A DNA stretch of 64,000 nucleotides, taken from Gp6-AA40 sp035293405 (lineage in GTDB: Bacteria > Acidobacteriota > Vicinamibacteria > Vicinamibacterales > UBA2999). The stretch spans positions 1 to 64,000 of the forward strand of contig DATDOE010000075.1 of the NCBI GenBank assembly GCA_035293405.1, in the 5' to 3' direction. Each line of letters begins with the position of its first letter. Position 1 is the stretch's first letter. This document shows, piece after piece, positions 17,889 to 26,798 of this stretch. The notes under the pieces were generated by a model. That model ran no database searches. It had not been told where the DNA came from and saw nothing but the letters and a program-made list of their open reading frames with translations. The position numbers and the translations under genes are program-made.

Positions 17889-18288
17889 TGTCAACGACAG
17901 ACAGAGCTTGGACAAGGACTCGTTCGCCCTCGACGAACTGCTGGCGCGGGTGCACGCGGTCCTGCGCCGGACCAAGCCGCCCATCGACCAGCTGCGGCTC
18001 GGCAACACGGTCATCGACTTCAGACGGCTGGAGGCGTACTGCGGCGCGAAGCGCGTGGAGCTGACCGACCGGGAGTTCGAGATCCTGCACTGCCTCGCCG
18101 AACGGGCCGGCCACGTGGTGACGCGGGACGAGCTGCTCCACCTGGTCTGGGGTTACTCGGACGCGCCGCTCACGCGCACCGTGGACAACTTCATCTTCCG
18201 GCTTCGCCACAAGCTGGAGCCCGATCCCCGCCACCCCACCTACATCCGCAAGGCGTACGGCGACGGATACCGGCTGATCACTGGATGA
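17875..18288 (+). pseudogene. Duplicated response-regulator C-terminal half
   Basis: The frame starts at an ATG inside the toxin-antitoxin operator, has about 15 unrelated residues, then from 17923 reproduces the last part of the receiver and the whole winged-helix domain of the regulator at 16178. The receiver Asp is absent. It could be translated as a free DNA-binding domain, but is more simply the scar of a tandem duplication or recombination. Confidence 0.85.
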
Positions 18289-18298
18289 TCACCTCGTC
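17923..18298. repeat. 376-bp direct repeat, copy 2
   Basis: Near-identical copy of 16493-16868; differences seen are at AAGCGT/AAGCGC, GGCTAC/GGTTAC and CATCCC/CACCCC. The two copies bracket 1,054 bases that include the toxin-antitoxin operon. Confidence 0.95.
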
Positions 18299-18602
18299 CG
18301 GGGATTGTGATCCGATCGCGAGTTGAGCGCGATGCCTGCATGGACGGCTGCCGGCGCTGACGTCCGAGGCTCTTGCGCGCGCTGCGGCCGAGGAGGTGGC
18401 TCGCTGCCCGCGGTCATGTTCCCGACCGGCTACAACAACAACGTGCAGATCCTCCAGGCGCCCGGCTAGGTCACGATCACGAATACGCGTGTCACGAAGG
18501 CGATCGTGGTCTCGAGAACATTCTGCGAGCCGCGCGCCTCGAGGAAGCTGGCGCCGCCGCGCACGATCGCACACCCGCTCGCTGAATCGTCTTCCGCAGC
18601 TC
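18299..18602. other. Intergenic stretch upstream of the receptor
   Basis: Contains the exported-family remnant at 18404-18469. Nothing else is recognised before the regulator site at 18603. Confidence 0.35.
18404..18469 (+). pseudogene. Remnant of an exported G-x-W-x-G-D-T-L-V-V family gene
   Basis: The plus frame reads LPAVMFPTGYNNNVQILQAP followed by a stop. The Pro...Tyr-Asn-Asn-Asn-x-Gln-Ile-x-Gln-x-Pro string resembles the middle of exported acidobacterial proteins of unknown function related to those at 4117, 36384 and 49403. Only about 22 codons remain. Confidence 0.4.
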
Positions 18603-18647
18603 TACCTCCTGTTGGGTAGTGCGAGGTCCATGTGGCCTCGCTAGACT
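18603..18647 (+). promoter_or_regulatory. NarL-like 7-2-7 site and putative promoter of the TonB receptor
   Basis: TACCTCC-TG-TTGGGTA (18603-18618) is an inverted heptamer pair in the 7-2-7 arrangement of NarL-family regulators. CTAGACT (18641-18647) begins exactly 38 bases after the site start and contains TAGACT as a possible -10. The phosphotriesterase-like gene has the same site and the same CTAGACT at the same distance (25477, 25515). The site would overlap the -35 region, a usual activator position. Confidence 0.7.
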
Positions 18648-18706
18648 CTGCCCGCCAACAGACCACTTTCAATGACGAGGGTGCTTTGGTCAGGAGGTGC
18701 TCGGAA

Positions 18707-21700
18707 ATGACGAGTGCGTTGATCCGGAAGCTCGCGTTGTTGGTGATCCTCATGCTGGTCCCCTGCGTGGCGATGGCCCAGGGCCTCGGCGCGGCCAGCA
18801 TGGCCGGGGTCGTGAAAGACCCCTCGGGCGCTGTTCTGCCCGGCGTGATCGTGGAAGCCGCAAGTTCCGTGCTCATCGAGAAAGTCCGGACGACGGTGAC
18901 CGATGCCGAAGGGCGCTACCAGCTTGCCGAACTGCGGCCGGGCGCCTACACCCTGACGTTCACGCTCACGGGGTTCACGACCTACAAGCGGGAGGGGCTG
19001 CAGCTCAGGCCCAGCTTTGCCGCGACCATCAACGCCGATCTCAAGGTGGGCGAGCTGAACGAAACGATCGTGGTCTCAGGGCAGTCGCCGCTCGTGGACA
19101 CACGCAGCGTGTCGAAGGTGCAGGTGATCAGCCAGGAAACGCTCGCCGCGCTCCCAACGTCCAAGAGCGTCGGCGGCATGCTGGCCTTCGTGCCAGGCGC
19201 TGTGTCGCCGGCCAACGGCGTCGATACCGGCGGCACCAAAGGCGAGCAGTCGGTGCGTATCTCGGTATTCGGCGCCCGCCCGGGCGACATGCGACAGATG
19301 ACGAACGGCCTGCTCTATACCAACCTCAATGGCGACGGCGGCGGCCGCTTGTACTTCGTCAACCCGGTGACGATCCAGGAGAACGTCATCGACCTCGGCG
19401 CCGCCGGGTCGGCGCTCTATCAGACGAGCGGCGCCGTGGTGAACACCATTCCGCGAGAGGGCGGGAACCGGCTCTCGGGCACGATGTTCGGCGCGTACAC
19501 GAACCACAACCTCCAGAACAGCAATCTCAGCGACGATCTGAAGGCCTGGGGTCTCACCGTGGTCAACGGCATCCGGGCCATCGGCGACGTCAACGGCCTG
19601 ATTGGCGGACCCATTGCCAACGACCGGTGGTGGTTCGTGGTGTCCGGGCGGTACAGCGGCAGCACGCTGCGCGCCGCCAGCCTGTTCCACGACGCCAACC
19701 TCGACGACTGGGTCTACACGCCAGATAACGGCCGGCCGGTGGATCCGCAGGAGCGCAACCGGAACGTCCAGGCGCGGACGACCTTCCAGTTCGGCAGCAA
19801 GGACAAGTTCGGCGCCTCCACCGATATTCAACGCCACTTCCGCGACCAGGCCTTCGGACAGCTCGATCAGGGCACGGCGCGCGTCGAAGCCAACGCCGCG
19901 ATGTGCCACAACGACTCGCTGACTCAATTCACCTGGAGCCGGGCGCAGTCGAACACCCTGCTCTACGAGGGCGGCGGGTCGGTGAGCCTCAACACGTTCG
20001 GCACCGCGAACTTCGGCGTGAAGCTCGATGGCTCGGACTACGAGGCGTGTGGCCAGAGCGAACCCTTCCGCGTCAACATCGCCGACGCGGCCCGCGGCGC
20101 CAACTACCACGGCGTTGGCGCGGTTGGCATCGGCGTCTCGAATCTCTTCGCCGGCCGATTCGCGATGTCGTATGTGACGGGCGCCCACAACTTCAAGACC
20201 GGCTTCAACATCATCCGCGGCAACGTCACCGGCAACACGATCAACCGCGCCGACGATGTCAGAGGCCTGCCGATCAGCTACACCTTCACCAACAACGTGC
20301 CGACGTCGATGACGCTGTTCGCCGACCGCAACAGCGACGCGCACATGGATCACGACCTGGCGCTCTACGCGCAGGACCAGTGGACGCTGCAGCGGCTCAC
20401 GCTCAACCTGGGCCTGCGCTTCGACTGGATCGCGCAGTCGCTCGGCGCCGTCGATCACCCGGCCAACGCGCTGTTCCCGGCCTACAGCTCGCCCGCGCTC
20501 GAACGCACGCCGAACTGGAAGGATCTGAGCCCGCGCATCGGCGCCGCCTACGATCTGTTCGGCAACGGCCGCACCGCGATCAAGGGCGGCATCAACCGCT
20601 ACGTCGCGGGAGCCTCGACAGGCGTGGCCTCGCTCTATGGCCCGACGGCCAACTTCAGCACGACGCGCAACTGGACCGATGCCAACGGCAACTACCTCCC
20701 GGACTGCGACCTGAACAACCCGGCCCAGCAGGATCGTCGCGGCGCCGGCGGCGACGTCTGCGGTGTCTACAACACGCCCAGCGTCGGCACATTCGTCCCG
20801 AGCACGAGCGTGATCGACCCCAGCTTTACGCAGGGGTGGTTCAAGCGCGGCTACAACTGGCGCGCAACGGCGTCGGTGGAGCAGCAGATCGCCAATGGCC
20901 TGGCCGTCGCGGCCACCTACGCCCACGCCATTTACGGCAACTTCATCGCGACCGACAATCAGAACCTCACGCCCGCCGACTTCGATCCGTACTGCATCAC
21001 GCTGCCGACGGACCCGCGCCTGGCGCGCAGCGGTCAGCAGCTGTGCGGGCTCTGGGATCAGCGCGTCAACGTCGCGACCAGCAACCTGATTGGGTTCGCA
21101 GACAACTACGTCGACAGGTATGCGATCGGCGGCCTGGCGCAGGGCCATCAGAAGGAACACTTCGACGGCTTCGACCTCCAGTTCAACTCACGCTATCGCG
21201 GCGGGACGGCCGGTGGCGGCTGGAGCGTGGGCAACACGATCCAGAACACCGCGATCTCGGCCAATGGTGGCCAGATCAACAACTCGATCGACCAGTGCTT
21301 CGTGGTGGACAATCCCGAGCAGCTCACGAGCCAGGTGAGCCCCTGCGACGTGAAGAACCCGTATCAGCATCGCTTCCGGTTCAACGGCTCGTACGAACTG
21401 CCGTGGGGCGGTGTGCAGCTCGCCGCGGTGTATCAGGATCTTCCGGGCCCGCTCATCGTTGCCAACCGCACGTACACGAGCGCGGAGATCAACGCGCAGA
21501 CGACCGGGGCGCTCGGCCGCAACCTGCGGCTCGCCACCCGTACCATCAACATGCTCGAGCCGTTCTCGAAGTTCGGAGATCGCGTGCGGCAGGTGGACCT
21601 CCGGGTGAGCAAGCTGTTCCGATTCGGCGACCAGCGATTCCAGGCGAATCTGGACGTCTACAATCTGGCGAACGGGAGCACGGCCACGTTCATCCGCAAC

Positions 21701-21802
21701 ACCTATACAGCGCCGGGCGCCGTCACCGCCACGCCGTGGCTGCAGCCGACGCAGGTGATGGACGGCCGGTTCGTCAAGTTCAGCGCGCAGTTCGATTTCT
21801 AG
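18707..21802 (+). CDS. TonB-dependent receptor with carboxypeptidase-regulatory-like domain
   Basis: This is a 1,031-residue outer-membrane receptor of the Oar-like type common in Acidobacteriota. It has a signal peptide ending near AMAQG, a carboxypeptidase-regulatory-like beta sandwich (SMAGVVKDPSGAVLPGV to about residue 95), a plug domain (VISQETLAALPTSK), and a long beta barrel ending VKFSAQFDF. It is expected to import a specific substrate using TonB energy; the substrate is unknown. ATG 18707 is preceded by AGGAGG; an in-frame ATG at 18632 would put the signal peptide internally. A NarL-like site lies about 90 bases upstream, and the kinase and regulator genes follow on the same strand. 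Confidence 0.93.
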   Translation: MTSALIRKLALLVILMLVPCVAMAQGLGAASMAGVVKDPSGAVLPGVIVEAASSVLIEKVRTTVTDAEGRYQLAELRPGAYTLTFTLTGFTTYKREGLQLRPSFAATINADLKVGELNETIVVSGQSPLVDTRSVSKVQVISQETLAALPTSKSVGGMLAFVPGAVSPANGVDTGGTKGEQSVRISVFGARPGDMRQMTNGLLYTNLNGDGGGRLYFVNPVTIQENVIDLGAAGSALYQTSGAVVNTIPREGGNRLSGTMFGAYTNHNLQNSNLSDDLKAWGLTVVNGIRAIGDVNGLIGGPIANDRWWFVVSGRYSGSTLRAASLFHDANLDDWVYTPDNGRPVDPQERNRNVQARTTFQFGSKDKFGASTDIQRHFRDQAFGQLDQGTARVEANAAMCHNDSLTQFTWSRAQSNTLLYEGGGSVSLNTFGTANFGVKLDGSDYEACGQSEPFRVNIADAARGANYHGVGAVGIGVSNLFAGRFAMSYVTGAHNFKTGFNIIRGNVTGNTINRADDVRGLPISYTFTNNVPTSMTLFADRNSDAHMDHDLALYAQDQWTLQRLTLNLGLRFDWIAQSLGAVDHPANALFPAYSSPALERTPNWKDLSPRIGAAYDLFGNGRTAIKGGINRYVAGASTGVASLYGPTANFSTTRNWTDANGNYLPDCDLNNPAQQDRRGAGGDVCGVYNTPSVGTFVPSTSVIDPSFTQGWFKRGYNWRATASVEQQIANGLAVAATYAHAIYGNFIATDNQNLTPADFDPYCITLPTDPRLARSGQQLCGLWDQRVNVATSNLIGFADNYVDRYAIGGLAQGHQKEHFDGFDLQFNSRYRGGTAGGGWSVGNTIQNTAISANGGQINNSIDQCFVVDNPEQLTSQVSPCDVKNPYQHRFRFNGSYELPWGGVQLAAVYQDLPGPLIVANRTYTSAEINAQTTGALGRNLRLATRTINMLEPFSKFGDRVRQVDLRVSKLFRFGDQRFQANLDVYNLANGSTATFIRNTYTAPGAVTATPWLQPTQVMDGRFVKFSAQFDF

Positions 21803-21820
21803 CGTCTGGCAAACCGGCTT

Positions 21821-21852
21821 GGCGCGGATACCTCGATTTGGGTATCTGCGCC
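21821..21852 (+). promoter_or_regulatory. NarL-like site inside an inverted repeat upstream of the sensor kinase
   Basis: TACCTCG-AT-TTGGGTA (21829-21844) agrees with the other three NarL-like sites at 13 of 16 positions, the differences being around the two-base centre. It lies in a larger inverted repeat, GGCGCGGATACC (21821-21832) against GGTATCTGCGCC (21841-21852). TTTGACT at 21866-21872 places GACT within one base of its position relative to the receptor site. It probably mediates autoregulation of the two-component genes. Confidence 0.6.
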
Positions 21853-21902
21853 ACGGCGCGATTGATTTGACTCCACTCCAGTTGGACGACAAGATCGCGC
21901 GC

Positions 21903-24806
21903 GTGAGACTGCGAGCCCTGCTGCTGTCGCTCGCCTGCGCGATGAGTCCCCTCACCGCATGGGCCGAGACCACCGGTTCCGGCCTCAGTGATTACTACGT
22001 CACAACGTGGAGCGAGAAGGACGGGCTGCCGCCGGCGGGCATCCGATCGCTCGAACAGGGCGCCGAGGGCGACTTGTGGCTCGGGACCGAGACCGGGCTG
22101 GTTCGGTTCGACGGGCTGCGGTTCGTTCCTTTCGAACGGCTGCATCAGGGGCGCCTTCCCGCTGGTGCTGTCAGTGCGCTGCTCCGCGCGAAAGATGGCA
22201 GCCTGTGGGTCGGGCTGAGCGGACGGTCCAGCATCGCGCGCGTCCATGACGGCCGGGTGACGACCTTCGGCGAGTCCGAGGGAATCCCGGATGGTCAGGT
22301 CACGAGCCTGTACCAGGATCGAAGCGGTTCGATTTGGGCGGGATCCGTCGCCGGTCTTTTCCGCTTCGATGGCCATCGCTGGGTTCGCGTCGTGCTCCCC
22401 GAGTCGGGACGTGACTCCGTCGCCGCGATTCGAGAAGACGCCGCTGGTGGTCTGTGGGTTGCCGGGCCGCTGGCCGTGTTTCGGCGTCCCACCCGCGATG
22501 AGCCCTTCCAGGTCGTCGAGCGAATCGCCGTCGCCAGCAACGTGTGGCAGAGCCTCGGCATGGACCGCGAGGGTCGGATGTGGATGACCGACTTCGAGCA
22601 CGGCGTGCGGATGCTCGGTGATCGCGGCACGCAATCGCCCCTCTCGAAGTGGCGCGGGTGGGGCGTTCAGATTCTCCACGACTCGCACGGCACGATGTGG
22701 GTCGCCACGCGCGGTCAGGGATTGTGGCGCATCCCCGACGCGGGCTCGATTCGTGGCGTGATTACGTCGCGAGACGGCCTGGTCAACGATGCGGTGCAGG
22801 CGGTGCTGGAGGATCGCGACGGCAACCTGTGGATTGGAACGCCGGCGGGTCTCCAGCGTTTGTCGCCGCATCGGGTGACTCCGCGCCGGGATCTTGGTGT
22901 CGTGCGAGCACTGGAAGTGACACCGGATGGCTCGGTGTGGGTGGGGACATCGGAGGGCTTGTCTCGCATGACGGCCTCCGGCCGTCGACTCTTGACTGCC
23001 GCCAACGGACTGCCGGGAGCGGTGGTGCTGACGCTGCACGCCGATCGTGCCGGCGGGTTGTGGGTCGCGACCGAGCGCGGCGTCGCGCGCTATTTCGGTG
23101 GCCGATTCACGTCGTTGAACGCGGACCCGCAGATGCAGCGCGTGTTTGCCATGGCCACGACGAGGCCAGGTGACCTGTGGCTCCGTGATTTCTCGTTCCG
23201 CCTCTATCACTGGCGCGACGGCGCGATGGTGCCGGTGAGCGATGTGCCTGAGACGCATCGGCGCAACGTCTTTGCCCTGTACGGCGATCGGGTGGGCAAC
23301 GTGTGGATCGGTGGAACTGGAGGCCGGCTCGGCGTCCGTCGCGCCGATGGCTCCTTTCGCACCTACGAGCTGCCGATTGGCGCCGTCATGCAGATCACCG
23401 AAGACGGCAATGGCGCGATCTGGGCCGGCGGAAGCGAGGGCTTGAGCCGCATCACCGCCGACAGGGTCGAGAGCATCACCCGTGCGCAGGGTTTTGCCGG
23501 AAGTGTCAAGGCCATCGTCGAAGATCGTGCCGGCGATCTGTGGGTGGGCATCGGGTCGGGGATCGTTCGCCTCGATAGGAGCGAGTTCTCTCGGGCCGCC
23601 GCGGCTGGCGAGCGTGGATTCCACTACAGGTTCCTCAACGTCGCCGACGGCGTCGCCGGCACGCCGATCGCCGAGGGGGCGAAAACCGGCGTGCTCGCGT
23701 CCGATGGCACGCTGTGGTTTTCGACCAGTGGCGGAGCCACGCTCGTGGATCCGACGCGGACCGGCGCGGCGTCGCCGTTGCCGCCAATCCGGATCGAGTC
23801 GGTCACCGCAGACGGGCAGCGATTCGTTCCCGAGACGCGCCTGTTCGAGCCGTCCCGCGCGTCGCACGTGCACATCGCCTTCAACGCGCTGACCATGACC
23901 GATCCGACTCGCGTCCGTTTCCGCTATCGGCTCGACGACTACGATCACGACTGGGTCGACGTGGGCGCGTCGCGGGACGCGTCGTACATCAACCTGCCAC
24001 CGGGGCACTATCGATTCGTCGTCGAGGCGACCAATGGCGACGGCGTCTGGACATCTGGTGCGGCGTCCGAGTTCGGCATCGCGCCGATGTTCTACCGGAC
24101 GATCTGGTTTTATGGCCTCTGTGCCGCCGTCGCGGCCGCCGCCGTCGCTGGCGCATGGCGACTGCGGGTCGGCCAGGTGCGTCGCCAGTTCGCGCTGGTG
24201 CTCGGTGAGCGCATTCGTATGAGCCGCGAGATTCACGACACGCTGCTCCAGGGGCTGGCGGGCCTGGCACTCGAAGTCGACGACCTGTCCCACAATCTGG
24301 ATGGGGCGAGGCCGGGCTCGCAAGAACGGGTGCTGGCGATCCGCCGTCGCGTGGAGGGCTATCTGCGCGAGGCCCGGCTGTCGATCTGGGATCTGCGCAC
24401 GCCGCAGGTGGCGATCAGGGATTTCCCGCACGCGCTGCGCGAGGTCGGCGAGCGGGCGATTGGCGATCGACCGGTGCGTCTCGACCTGGTCGTGAACGGT
24501 GCGCCGCAACGCTGTCCCCCGCGTGTGAAGGAGCAGTTGCTGCTCATCGGCCAGGAGGCGGTCAACAACGCCGTACGGCACGGACACCCGACCTGCGTGG
24601 CGTTCGAGCTGGAATGCGATGAGCACCGCACGCGTCTGCGGGTCAGCGACGACGGCTGCGGGTTCGATCCTGACGAGGCGCGGCACGCGGTCGGTCACTA
24701 CGGGCTTCGCGGGATGCGCGAACGTGTCGAGCAGGTGCGGGGCACGATCTCGATCGACTCGGTGCCCGGCCGTGGCACGCGAATCGAGGCCACGGTGCCG
24801 ATCTAG
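21903..24806 (+). CDS. Membrane histidine kinase with periplasmic propeller (Reg_prop/Y_Y_Y) sensor
   Basis: The protein of about 967 residues has a signal sequence, then many Reg_prop repeats of the type (D/G)-G-x-(L/I)-W-x-G-T-x-x-G-(L/V) forming beta propellers, a Y_Y_Y domain (FRYRLDDYDHDWVDVG), one transmembrane helix near residue 745, a HisKA_3 dimerisation domain with the phosphorylated His778 in RMSREIHDTLLQG, and an HATPase_c domain (QEAVNNAVRHG, DDGCGFD, GLRGMRERV). Kinases of this layout sense imported ligands in the periplasm. GTG 21903 gives a proper signal peptide and lies downstream of the predicted promoter; a TTG at 21819 would start inside the operator. The partner regulator follows 14 bases later. 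Confidence 0.9.
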   Translation: MRLRALLLSLACAMSPLTAWAETTGSGLSDYYVTTWSEKDGLPPAGIRSLEQGAEGDLWLGTETGLVRFDGLRFVPFERLHQGRLPAGAVSALLRAKDGSLWVGLSGRSSIARVHDGRVTTFGESEGIPDGQVTSLYQDRSGSIWAGSVAGLFRFDGHRWVRVVLPESGRDSVAAIREDAAGGLWVAGPLAVFRRPTRDEPFQVVERIAVASNVWQSLGMDREGRMWMTDFEHGVRMLGDRGTQSPLSKWRGWGVQILHDSHGTMWVATRGQGLWRIPDAGSIRGVITSRDGLVNDAVQAVLEDRDGNLWIGTPAGLQRLSPHRVTPRRDLGVVRALEVTPDGSVWVGTSEGLSRMTASGRRLLTAANGLPGAVVLTLHADRAGGLWVATERGVARYFGGRFTSLNADPQMQRVFAMATTRPGDLWLRDFSFRLYHWRDGAMVPVSDVPETHRRNVFALYGDRVGNVWIGGTGGRLGVRRADGSFRTYELPIGAVMQITEDGNGAIWAGGSEGLSRITADRVESITRAQGFAGSVKAIVEDRAGDLWVGIGSGIVRLDRSEFSRAAAAGERGFHYRFLNVADGVAGTPIAEGAKTGVLASDGTLWFSTSGGATLVDPTRTGAASPLPPIRIESVTADGQRFVPETRLFEPSRASHVHIAFNALTMTDPTRVRFRYRLDDYDHDWVDVGASRDASYINLPPGHYRFVVEATNGDGVWTSGAASEFGIAPMFYRTIWFYGLCAAVAAAAVAGAWRLRVGQVRRQFALVLGERIRMSREIHDTLLQGLAGLALEVDDLSHNLDGARPGSQERVLAIRRRVEGYLREARLSIWDLRTPQVAIRDFPHALREVGERAIGDRPVRLDLVVNGAPQRCPPRVKEQLLLIGQEAVNNAVRHGHPTCVAFELECDEHRTRLRVSDDGCGFDPDEARHAVGHYGLRGMRERVEQVRGTISIDSVPGRGTRIEATVPI

Positions 24807-24820
24807 TGTCCTGGGAACAC

Positions 24821-25450
24821 ATGACGCAGACGTCTCGGATCCGTGTGATGTGCGTCGACGATCATCGCGTCATGCTCGACGGTCTGGCGTTGCTCATCGG
24901 CCGTCAGCCCGACATGGAGGTCGTCGCGTCGGCGACCAACGTCCCGCAGGCACTCGGCGAATACGCGCGCGTGCGCCCGGACATCGTGCTGATGGATCTG
25001 CAGCTGCCAGGGACGAGCGGTCTCGAAGGCATCAAACAGATTCGGCGCGATGCGCCCGACGCCCGCATCGTCGTGTTGACGATGTATCAGGGCGATGAGG
25101 ATATCTATCGCTCGCTCGAGGCTGGCGCCGCGACCTACGTGTTGAAGGACGCACTGTCGGACGAGTTGGTCACCGTGATCCGGCAGGTGCACCAGGGGAA
25201 CAAGCCCGTGACGCCGGCCGTGAAAGCGCTGCTCGACAGCCGGCGTCAGCTGCCACTGCTCACGCCGCGCGAAATCCAGGTCGTTCGACTCATCGCCGAC
25301 GGCCTGCGCAACAAGGAGATTGCGGTGGCGCTCGGCATCAGCGAGCAAACGGCCAAAGTCCACGTGAAGAACATCCTCTCCAAGCTCCATGTCAACGACC
25401 GGTCGGCGGTCGTCGCCGTCGCCGCCCGTCGCGGGATCTTTCACCTGTAG
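24821..25450 (+). CDS. NarL/FixJ-family response regulator
   Basis: The 209-residue regulator has a receiver domain (MCVDDHRVMLDG, phosphoacceptor Asp59 in IVLMDLQLPG, Lys in YVLKDA) and a LuxR-type helix-turn-helix (LTPREIQVVRLIADGLRNKE, GISEQTAKVHVKNIL). It lies 14 bases after the HisKA_3 kinase, the usual partner type. ATG 24821 is preferred over the GTG at 24806, which overlaps the kinase stop. NarL-family regulators bind inverted heptamers; four such sites occur at neighbouring promoters (18603, 21829, 25477, 27455), which makes this protein the best candidate for binding them. Confidence 0.93.
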   Translation: MTQTSRIRVMCVDDHRVMLDGLALLIGRQPDMEVVASATNVPQALGEYARVRPDIVLMDLQLPGTSGLEGIKQIRRDAPDARIVVLTMYQGDEDIYRSLEAGAATYVLKDALSDELVTVIRQVHQGNKPVTPAVKALLDSRRQLPLLTPREIQVVRLIADGLRNKEIAVALGISEQTAKVHVKNILSKLHVNDRSAVVAVAARRGIFHL

Positions 25451-25476
25451 TCAGACGATCCGCGCCTGCCGTCCAT

Positions 25477-25521
25477 TACCTCACGTTGGGTAGAGCCAGG
25501 GTGCCGACCCCTTGCTAGACT
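25477..25521 (+). promoter_or_regulatory. NarL-like 7-2-7 site and putative promoter of the phosphotriesterase-like gene
   Basis: TACCTCA-CG-TTGGGTA (25477-25492) is followed by CTAGACT (25515-25521) exactly 38 bases after the site start, as at the TonB receptor promoter. The predicted transcript start is about 65-70 bases before the chosen ATG. Confidence 0.75.
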
Positions 25522-25595
25522 CACCGCGCTCGGTTGCCCATGACGCGACCGCTTGCACACCGGTGACGGGGATGACGACCAGGGGACGCGATCGC

Positions 25596-26768
25596 ATGCA
25601 CGCTCCGAGCCTGCACGGAGCACGGATCGAGAGGCGGCAGGCGCTCCGCCTCATGGGCACTTCATGGCTGACCGCCGTTGCCGCGGCGGGAGGGATCGAA
25701 CCATTTGCGCGTCGTGCCTTCGGCGCGCAGGCACTGAGCGCGCCGGTCCGCATCGACGTGCCTCGCGGCGGCATCATTCGCACCATCCGCGGCGACCTCG
25801 ATCCCAATACCATCGGCGGCGCCACGCTCATGCACGAGCATCTGGGCAGCGGGCGTGCACCTTCGGGTCGCGGCGGTCCGGTCGAGCCCAATCCGACGGC
25901 CGATCGCGAGTGGATGGTGCAGGAGTTGACCATCGCGCGCGAGAAGGCGGGCCTTGGCATGCTGGTCGCCGCGGCGACCAACATTCCCGGTCCCGACAAC
26001 ACCGAGTACTTGACCGCTCTCTCGCAGCGCTCGAACGTGCACCTTATCGCCGCCGCGGCCTACTACACCAGGCCCAGCTACCCGCCAGGCACCGACACGA
26101 TCGCGGAGGAGGATCTGAGCGAGCTGCTCGTTCGCGGCGCGGCGTCGGCGCGGCTCGGGGCATTCGGAGAGCTGGGCGTGGTGAACGACGCGCCGGATCT
26201 CGACCCGGTGGAACGCAAAGTGTTCCGCGCCTTCGGCCGCGCACAGGCCCGGACCAATCTGCCGATCTTCACGCACAACGATTACTCGACCGGTCCCAAC
26301 GTGCCGATGGACATGGCGCTCCGCCAACTGGACGCGCTCGAGGCGGGTGGCGCCAACCCGAGGTCAATCGCGCTCGGCCACGTCTGTTGCCTGTTCGACC
26401 CGATGGTCGATGTGGCGAAGCGCGTCGCGCGACGCGGTGCGTTCGTCGCCTTCGATCGTGTGACCCGTCAGGTGCAGTGGGTGTCCGACGAGCGCCGGAT
26501 CGTCATGCTGAAGGCGCTGCTCGACGCCGGGCTCGAACATTCGATTCTGCTCTCGTCCGACTACATCGGACGGGTGAACACGTCGGTCGGCGAGATCAAC
26601 GGCTACCCGGGTCCGTTGCACGCGCGTGACGGCGGCCCCGGATACGCTCGACCGCTGGTGCTGTTCGTGCCGCAGCTTCGAAAGGCCGGGATTCCGGACG
26701 AGGTGATTCGCCGCATCACGCAGGACAACCCGCGGCGGTTCCTGACGTTCGTTCCGAGACAGGCGTAG
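25596..26768 (+). CDS. Tat-exported phosphotriesterase-family hydrolase
   Basis: This is a 390-residue amidohydrolase-superfamily protein related to phosphotriesterase and its lactonase homologues. A twin-arginine signal (IERRQALRLMG) precedes the mature domain. Metal ligands can be followed: H80 and H82 in LMHEHL, a Glu (GAFGELGV) where phosphotriesterase has carbamylated Lys, FTHND, the IALGHV histidine and the SSDY aspartate. The Glu bridge is typical of the homology-protein branch rather than true phosphotriesterases, so a lactone or ester substrate is more likely than an organophosphate. ATG 25596 has AGGGGA nine bases upstream; an in-frame ATG at 25572 lacks a spaced ribosome site. Confidence 0.88.
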   Translation: MHAPSLHGARIERRQALRLMGTSWLTAVAAAGGIEPFARRAFGAQALSAPVRIDVPRGGIIRTIRGDLDPNTIGGATLMHEHLGSGRAPSGRGGPVEPNPTADREWMVQELTIAREKAGLGMLVAAATNIPGPDNTEYLTALSQRSNVHLIAAAAYYTRPSYPPGTDTIAEEDLSELLVRGAASARLGAFGELGVVNDAPDLDPVERKVFRAFGRAQARTNLPIFTHNDYSTGPNVPMDMALRQLDALEAGGANPRSIALGHVCCLFDPMVDVAKRVARRGAFVAFDRVTRQVQWVSDERRIVMLKALLDAGLEHSILLSSDYIGRVNTSVGEINGYPGPLHARDGGPGYARPLVLFVPQLRKAGIPDEVIRRITQDNPRRFLTFVPRQA

Positions 26769-26798
26769 GCCTGGAGGAGATGGCAGAGGAACGCGCAG

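Noticed and set aside
19076..21160. A 694-codon minus-strand frame opposite the TonB receptor
   Set aside because: Antisense shadow of a clear receptor gene; composition without domains.
21819..21902. TTG 21819 as the kinase start
   Set aside because: It would place translation across the putative operator and put 28 non-signal residues before the signal peptide.
21780..24698. A 972-codon open frame on the minus strand opposite the sensor kinase
   Set aside because: It has no recognisable domain, is rich in Arg/His/Asp as expected for an antisense frame in GC-rich DNA, and the plus strand encodes a complete, well-ordered kinase.
25512..25595. Upstream starts for the phosphotriesterase-like protein
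   Set aside because: The TTG at 25512 lies inside the predicted -10 element and the ATG at 25572 has no properly spaced ribosome site; ATG 25596 fits better.
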